This document shows positions 57,991 through 64,000 of a stretch of 64,000 nucleotides of DNA, one piece after another; position 1 is the first letter of the stretch; each line of letters starts with the position of its first letter. The DNA comes from Siphonodentalium dalli. Lineage: Eukaryota > Mollusca > Scaphopoda > Gadilida > Siphonodentaliidae. The DNA lies in NCBI GenBank assembly GCA_032622095.1, contig CP136065.1:93379343-93443342 (forward strand). The letters are read 5' to 3'. The notes beneath the pieces were generated by a model. The model saw only the letters and a list, made by a program, of their open reading frames with translations, was not told where the DNA came from and searched no databases. A program made the translations under genes and the position numbers.

Positions 57991-58779
57991 TATTACATTT
58001 CACTTTGACCTTCAACCACAATGCTATTTACCATGTTGTGGGTCTCGTGCATGCGCATCTACAATGGTATTTACATACTTCGATTAATTTATTATTTACA
58101 ATATATACAATGGTATATGGTGAGTCATTGTTTATAATATGCTGCCATATTGTACCAATGTACGTAGCTTGTCATAGTATACATGTAGCAGGTTTACATA
58201 CTACAGCACATTCCTATTCTACTGCATTGTCAATAGTTGTATATGTAATGCTGTATCTCATAATATAAGAATGTTTAGATCGAGAAAGATATTATTAATT
58301 ATAATTATAAATGATATCTCAGTTATAACTTTTAACGAACAAACGTATATAATGTAATAATTAATATGAATATGTTTTATTATGGAATAAATATACAAAC
58401 TGAATGGAGTTGTTTGGAAGACTTTGTTTACCTTTAATACATCTTTTATAATGTTATAATTTAGTACTGTTTGCTTCCAACACAATTACGTATTTTAGAT
58501 ATTTCCACAATTATGACTCTTTTCGGAGAAAAACAGCTCTGGTTTGAAAATCTAAGATACGGTACACAAATACGTTATTAATTTCCCGGAAGGTTTACAT
58601 GGGCTCGCATTGTCCTCCTGGAGTCCATATCTGATCTGGTGCTTCGTGGAATACCTGTTTCAATAGTGATGATATAATATGCTCACTTTTTGTAAAATTC
58701 AACTTCGGTCAAACTGGCCGAAATATATTTTAACAGTGTTTATTGGCGGTGCGTATGTCCTTACATGCAATAGAGTCAT
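57991..58779. other. No gene recognised
   Basis: No coding, RNA or repeat structure could be supported in this interval. Confidence 0.5.
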
Positions 58780-58870
58780 ATTCATTCATCATATTCATTC
58801 CGTCATATTCATGCCGTCATATTCGTTCGTCATATTCATTCATCATATTCATTCCGTCACTCCGTTCGTC
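58780..58870 (+). repeat. Minisatellite of TCATATTCATTC units
   Basis: TCATATTCATTCATCATATT and TTCCGTCATATTC alternate in a short, slightly degenerate array. Confidence 0.85.
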
Positions 58871-59613
58871 ACATTTAGTGATCGTAATTTCTCATATTCA
58901 TTCAAGTTCATGTTAATGTTCTTATGTTTTTATTCTTGTTATCAACGAAATAAATAATTATCACTACTACCCAACTATCCAATCTCTATCATGGCCACCC
59001 CTAGAGAGATAGAGAGAAAGGGGGAGATAAAGAGGGAGAGAGAACGCAAGCAAAAAACACACCAAGAAAACAACTTAAATAAGGCATTATGGTACGAGGT
59101 TAATAGTACGAAATTGTGGGATCCCGAAATTGTGCTTCCGGTTTACGACCCATGTGCGTTTTGTTGTTCAAGGAAACTTTTCTTGTTTTAGATTGTTTTA
59201 GCTAATAATTGGACCTAACTGGCTTCTCAATAACCTGGAATATTGCCAGCACTGTGTGGATTATGGTTGTGCATGGACGGGACAAGATGATATATAACCT
59301 CCGAAAAAATAACGGGCGATAACATTATTGAATTTGAAAGCAGCAATTTTCGGTGAACTGAGAAGACCAAGTTCAAAAGTCATTGAGTGCAGTGTGGTTA
59401 CATGTTGCATGCACAACAGTATTGTGAATTACAAAAGACAGATACTTAAATTTCACATCATTATAAACCGCCCAATTAATTCACAACAGTCAAACACTGG
59501 TGACTTTGATTACGAGACATCCAATTCTGTAGAAATTAGTCAGAGTTATGACGTCACACTCCCAGATTAGTCATGAGTCAGTAACAAGTTTGATGGCTAC
59601 AACGTACAAGTAC
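58871..59613. other. No gene supported; purine-rich tract
   Basis: AGAGAGATAGAGAGAAAGGG at about 59002 starts a purine-rich tract that makes a Lys/Arg/Glu-rich frame. No exon could be supported. Confidence 0.45.
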
Positions 59614-59786
59614 CTGTGGAAAGGACGATTGATCATATTCTTCAATTTTCATCGAAACGTGATTTGAGAACCATGTCGCCCAGTTACGGAGTCTGCTATT
59701 CTTTTGATCGAAACGCCTGCGATGCTGTGATTTTGTTCTGATATATTTATGGAATGGTGGATAATCTCGGAGATACGGATCCAATT
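59614..59786 (-). CDS. Weak candidate internal exon, unrecognised
   Basis: On the minus strand a 173-nt segment is open and bounded by GTGTCCCAG| (acceptor, at 59787) and CCACAG|GTACTT (donor, after 59614), both only moderately good. In the frame that stays open it encodes ELDPYLRDYPPFHKY, then a basic stretch (RTKSQHRRRF) and RNWATWFSNHVSMKIEEYDQ. The composition looks more protein-like than neighbouring frames: few low-complexity runs, mixed charge, several Trp and Tyr. I do not recognise a family. It would enter in phase 1 and leave in phase 0. It may equally be a chance frame; no partner exon was found. Confidence 0.2.
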
Positions 59787-60800
59787 CTGGGACACATGTT
59801 ATAACTGAATCAATCGCAAGCTTTTAGTAACGTACTACAGCTACGCTCTAATTAATCATCCCCCTTTAACAAGGTTGTAGGGCGTTAATGACACCGGTTA
59901 TACCATACCGCCGTTCAACCATGGTCAAGTGGTTGATATGTGGCAACCGCAGAGGCGCAGATAATCTTTATACAGTCTTATTTAAATAATAATATTTTGC
60001 GACTACTGTACTCAGCACTAATTTTTCACATGGACTCGTTTTAAACACCCAGTTCAGCTTTTCGTCAGTGCCATGCACCATATTAACTATACACAAAACA
60101 ATATTTCAATTAATAATTTGTTTACGGTTTAATTAACATTCAAAGTTGGTCACTGACCGACATTCGCAACTACTGGTAATATCGGTGGCCAATGTTGTTC
60201 GGGGGGGGGGGGGGGGGTCAATTAGAGCTTAGCTCTATACATACATGAACATGTAGACCATTCCAATGTCCATATGCTTCATGTTCTTATCAAAACATGT
60301 CTGGCTACATGTGTGGTTATCATTCTGAGCAATTCGGCCATTTCCGCTTTGCTAGGAAATAACCTCATCCATAACTGGAAACCATATTAGCGAAATTCTA
60401 CATTAAAATGGGTCTGGTGATTAGGCAATGCCATTGACTTGTTGACGCATAGATGCGAATGGAGAATAATTTATTAACTATGGCTTTACCAAACTTTATC
60501 ATATATTAAATACATTAAAATCTCTTTGTGTTACATGTATCTTAGTATTTGTTAATTTACTGATACAGCGCATTGGAAGTGTACGATAAGCAAAACACTG
60601 AACACCGTGGCAATTTTTTTGGGAGAGTGATAATAATTCTGGTAACCTATTCAACATCTTGTAGCGAGGACTAGTGAGCGCTATAGCGGTATTTTTCAAA
60701 CAACAGTTTTAATTAACCAAAGTTAATGATCTCCCCATTTTTGAGTATTTTGCTATCACACACTAATACAAAGGTTTGGGAGTTATCGCAAAGATTTGCT
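59787..60800. other. No gene; poly-G tract
   Basis: A run of about eighteen G lies at 60200-60217. The 66-codon minus frame at 60499-60699 has no domain. Confidence 0.5.
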
Positions 60801-62060
60801 CCCCTGGCTGTGAATGACCGATCGGTCTATTTTAGCATGTCCGGGCAATTATAGATTGATAGGTTGTTCACTCAGACCTGTTTAAGATGTCTGATTTATA
60901 ATGTTCACATAAGCCCATTATCGGCGAAAAGCCTTTGCGACAAATATCAAACATCTTTGCGATAAATCGCAAAATATAATCACCCAGTACGTAGTCTGAG
61001 AGTTATCGTAAAGATGTTTGAGATTTATCGTTAAGGTTTGTGTGTTATCGCAAAGGTGTTTGTGATTTATCGCCAAGGTTTGCTCCCTCATCACTCATGC
61101 ATCTGGCTGTGAATGACTGATCGGTCTATTTTAGTCCGACCGGGCATAGATTGATAGGTTGTTCACTCAGACCTGTTTAAGATGTCTGATTTATAATATT
61201 CACAGAAGCCCATTAGTGCCAAAAAACCTTTGCGACAAATCTCAAACATCTTTGCGATAAATAAAAATTTTTATTCACACAGTACGTACATGTCGTCTGA
61301 GATTTATCGTAAAGATGTTTGAGATTTATCGTAATGGTTTGCGTGTTATCGCGAAGGTGTTTGTGATTTTTCGCAAAGTTTTGCTCCTCTCACCATTCTT
61401 GCATCTGGCTGTGAATGACTGATCGGTCTATTTTAGCCCGACCGTTCAATTATAAATTGATAGGTTGTTCACGGAGACCTGTTTAAGATGGCTGATTTAT
61501 AATGTTTACACACAAATTAAGAAATTTTTAGCACAAATTTCAAAAATTATTGCGATAAATCGCAAAATATAATCACCCAGTATGCAGTCTGAGAGTCATC
61601 GTAAAGATGTTTGAGATTTATCGTAAAGGTTTGCGAGTTATCGCAAAGGTGTTTGTAATTTTTCGCAAAGTTGTTTTGTGATTTATCGCGAAGGTTTGCT
61701 CGCCTTATCCACATGCATGCTGGCTGTCAAAGAACGATCGGTCTATTTTAGCCCAACCATGCTATTATAGATCGATTGGTGGTTTACCCAGACCTGTTGA
61801 AGATGTCGGATTATATTTATATTTATAAGGTCCAAGCCAATGCATGAAAATATATCTGCGATATCACAAACCATTGCGATTAATCGCAAACCTTTTGTAA
61901 TCAATCGAAAACCTTTACACTAAATCGCATATACCGGTACTTATTGCAAAGTTGTTTGCTATTCGCAAAGGTTTGCGATTTATCGCAAGGTAGTTTTTTT
62001 TATTTATCGGGCTATTCTAGACCGATTGGTGTTTCAACCGGACCAGTTTCAAGATGTTTG
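60801..62060 (+). repeat. Tandem array of a roughly 300-bp unit rich in TTATCGCAAAG
   Basis: Units start at about 60806, 61104, 61407 and 61722, with a last partial near 62010. They are marked by GGCTGTGAATGACYGATCGG, GATTGATAGGTTGTTCAC, CAGACCTGTTTAAGATGTC and clusters of TTTGCGATAAATCGCAAA / TTATCGCAAAGGTGTTTG. Similarity decays toward the right end. Confidence 0.92.
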
Positions 62061-62174
62061 ATTTATGTTTACCTACTATTATTGCACACAAATTAAGAAA
62101 TTATTTTTGGACATTCAGACCAATTTTACTGCACATGCAGGGAACAGGAAATCCCGAAATTGAGAACTTAAACT

Positions 62175-63085
62175 TTGATTTAAGGACTTTGCTAACCCAA
62201 TTTCCCCCAAATTTAATGGAGTCCAAAATAAAGGTTTATGTTCACTTTTATTACTAATCACAGTAACCATACCCATGGATGCTACATTTTAAGAGTATAA
62301 TTCATGACCCAAAATCAACAAACACAAAGGTCATATCTAAGAAAAAACATATGGGTATGTGTACTGAACACTCTGAAGAATGATGAACAATAAAGATATA
62401 CTCACATTTCTTCAGTTTTATTAAGATTTTTGGCTTGGAAGCAGTTGTCTACAAATGGTAGCTTTCATTGCTCAGCAAAGCTATTTGGGAACTGAATTTG
62501 ATGGGTCAAGATAATGTTCACTCAAGTCTGTTGGGATTCATGGGGATTATGACCAGCCAGTGCTGTACTTTATCCTGACTCAGGATGATTGGTGACCTCG
62601 TTTCTGGGCTATGAGGGTACACCAGATTGGGGATTAGACAATTCTTTTGTCAAGAGATTCACAACACACCGCTGTCCACAGATATTAACATTTAACTTCC
62701 ACCTCACTATAAGCGATGTCAGGTAACTTACTCAATGATTTGTAAACAATTGGTTCTTAGTAATTTTATCAAAGAATGCTTGATAAATATGAATATTATT
62801 TTATTGTTCATCATTCTTCATAGTGTTCAGTAGACATTGCCATATTTTTTTCTTTGATATGGACTTCGTGTTTATTGATTTTGGGTTCGAAAAAATAGAT
62901 TTTAAAAACCTCTATAAATTTCACATTTAGTATTTCTAACATATTCCACCATTAATAATGCTCTTAACATGTTGCATTCATGTGTTTGGTTACTGTGATT
63001 ACTAACAAAAGTGAACATAAACCTTTATTTTGACTCCAATCAAATTTGGGGAAAATTGGGTTAGCAAAGTCCTTAAGTACAAAAT
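62175..63085. mobile_element. Long inverted-repeat (foldback-like) element
   Basis: The outer arms TTTAAGGACTTTGCTAACCC, GGAGTCCAAAATAAAGG and GTTCACTTTTATTACTAATC (62190-62258) are mirrored at about 63001-63078. Inner parts (CCCAAAATCAACAAACAC, ACTGAACACTCTGAAGAATG, ATGAACAATAAAG near 62310-62395) are mirrored at about 62805-62890. The loop at 62400-62800 holds no gene. Duplications at the borders were not identified. Confidence 0.75.
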
Positions 63086-63324
63086 CACGATCAAGGTTCT
63101 ATACTAATAAAAGTAATGCATGTATAATTCGGATTATTTCATTATCACTATGCAATGGAGTGGTTTTGTACTTTATTCAATGTTTAAACACCATAGCAAC
63201 ATTGGAATCTAACGTGCCACTTTGTTATATTTGCCGTCGGTCATGTTTCGCAATTTCGAGTGCTTGGTATCTGGGCAGGTTCTCCGCTAAGTATACATGT
63301 ACCTATATGCTTGGTTCTCTACAA

Positions 63325-64000
63325 AATTGCAGTAAACTGCCATGGTTAACCACATTAAATTACCATGGTTAACAAGTGTAAACCACCACGTTAAACCAAA
63401 GTATAGCACCATGGTAAACCACAGTATACCACCATGGTAACACCACAGTAAACCACAGTATACCATCATGGTAACACCACGGTAAACCAAAGTATACCAC
63501 CATGGTAACACCACAGTATACCACCATGGTAACACCACGGTAAACCACAGTATACCATCATGGTAACACCACGATAAACCACAGTATACCATCATGGTAA
63601 CACCGCGGTGAACCATGGTAACACCACGGTAAACCACAGTATACCATCATGGTAACACCACGGTAAACCACAGTATACCATCATGGTAACACCACAGTAA
63701 ACCATCATGGTAACACCACGGTAAACCACAGTATACCACCATGGTAACACCACGGTAAACCACCATGGTAACACCACGGTAAACCAAAGTATACCACCAT
63801 GTTAAAAAAAACGAGATATTTTGGCCACCTATCGTGGTGTCACCATGGTGGTTTACCAAGGTGGTTTACCATGGTGGTTTACCACCATGGTAACACCTCG
63901 GTAAACCACCACGGTAAAACCATGGTAAACCACCATGGTGACACCACGATGGGTGGCCAAAATATCTCGGTTTTTTTTACCATGGTTTACCGTGGTGTTT
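63325..64000. repeat. ACCATGGTAACACCACGGTAAACC array with mirrored ends (runs off the window)
   Basis: Units of 34 bp (AAACCACAGTATACCATCAT then GGTAACACCACGGT) and shorter variants repeat from about 63340 to 63800. Then AACGAGATATTTTGGCCACC through ATCGTGGTGTCACCATGGTG (63810-63855) is mirrored by CACCATGGTGACACCACGAT through TTGGCCAAAATATCTCG-like sequence (63930-63970), giving a palindromic block centred near 63890. Its core octamer is the same as in the 57.5 kb array. Long minus frames here are repeat artefacts. Confidence 0.92.

Noticed and set aside
57448-58021. Long Trp/His/Pro-rich frames on both strands
   Set aside because: They are translations of the ACCATGGT minisatellite, open on both strands because the units are near-palindromic.
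60200-60217. Poly-G tract as a transposon end like the 48.7 kb element
   Set aside because: No matching inverted end or target duplication nearby.
63287-63859. Val/Tyr/Trp-rich minus-strand frames up to 116 codons
   Set aside because: Same reason: a 34-bp tandem repeat, not a protein.

Overview
The window looks like nuclear DNA of an animal and is almost entirely non-genic. It is AT-rich by eye. It carries animal-type non-LTR retrotransposon fragments, DNA-transposon derivatives with textbook target-site duplications (hAT, piggyBac-like and Tc1/mariner-like), a retroposed element whose head matches the 5' end of U2 snRNA, microsatellites, and several satellite-like arrays. No open frame longer than 144 codons exists, and no operon, prokaryotic ribosome-binding pattern, rRNA or tRNA was seen. 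The repeat style suggests a marine invertebrate, perhaps a mollusc or other lophotrochozoan. That is a guess from style, not a demonstrated assignment.

Layout. 0-5.3 kb: a reverse-transcriptase fragment cut by the window edge, a palindrome, the U2-headed SINE-like insertion, then a roughly 2.7 kb composite inverted repeat holding a second, broken reverse-transcriptase fragment. 5.3-12 kb: plain sequence, a TTAA-type MITE, an elaborate 1.4 kb element built of nested hairpins (9.2-10.6 kb), and another TTAA-type MITE. 12-25 kb: mostly plain sequence with small tandem repeats, two TTAA-type MITEs, one candidate signal-peptide first exon with a splice donor (minus strand, 20.83-20.90 kb) and a large CA/CT microsatellite. 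25-32 kb: dispersed repeat families, a complete non-autonomous hAT element with 8-bp duplications, and a foldback element. 32-42 kb: inverted repeats, a short perfect hairpin, a 43-bp tandem array, a hAT element with a decayed BED zinc finger, a piggyBac-like MITE carrying paired hairpins, and a tandem array of about 320 bp. 42-51 kb: arrays rich in AAGGTCA half-sites, degenerate repeats, a truncated hAT relative, and a poly-G-ended hAT-like insertion inside a tandem duplication. 51-64 kb: mirrored arrays of about 355 bp, a Tc1-like MITE amplified three times with its flank, two arrays built from ACC-N-N-GGT units, an array rich in TTATCGCAAA, and a long inverted repeat.

No set of genes working as a pathway can be supported. 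The content reads as a record of nested transposition and tandem amplification. The most unusual structure is the 9.2-10.6 kb element. Its hairpins contain smaller hairpins, and at mirrored positions in both arms the same non-palindromic tetranucleotide (CGAG, or CTCG on the other strand) appears in the same orientation. That pattern is expected if hairpins were inserted repeatedly into hairpin loops with a 4-bp duplication.
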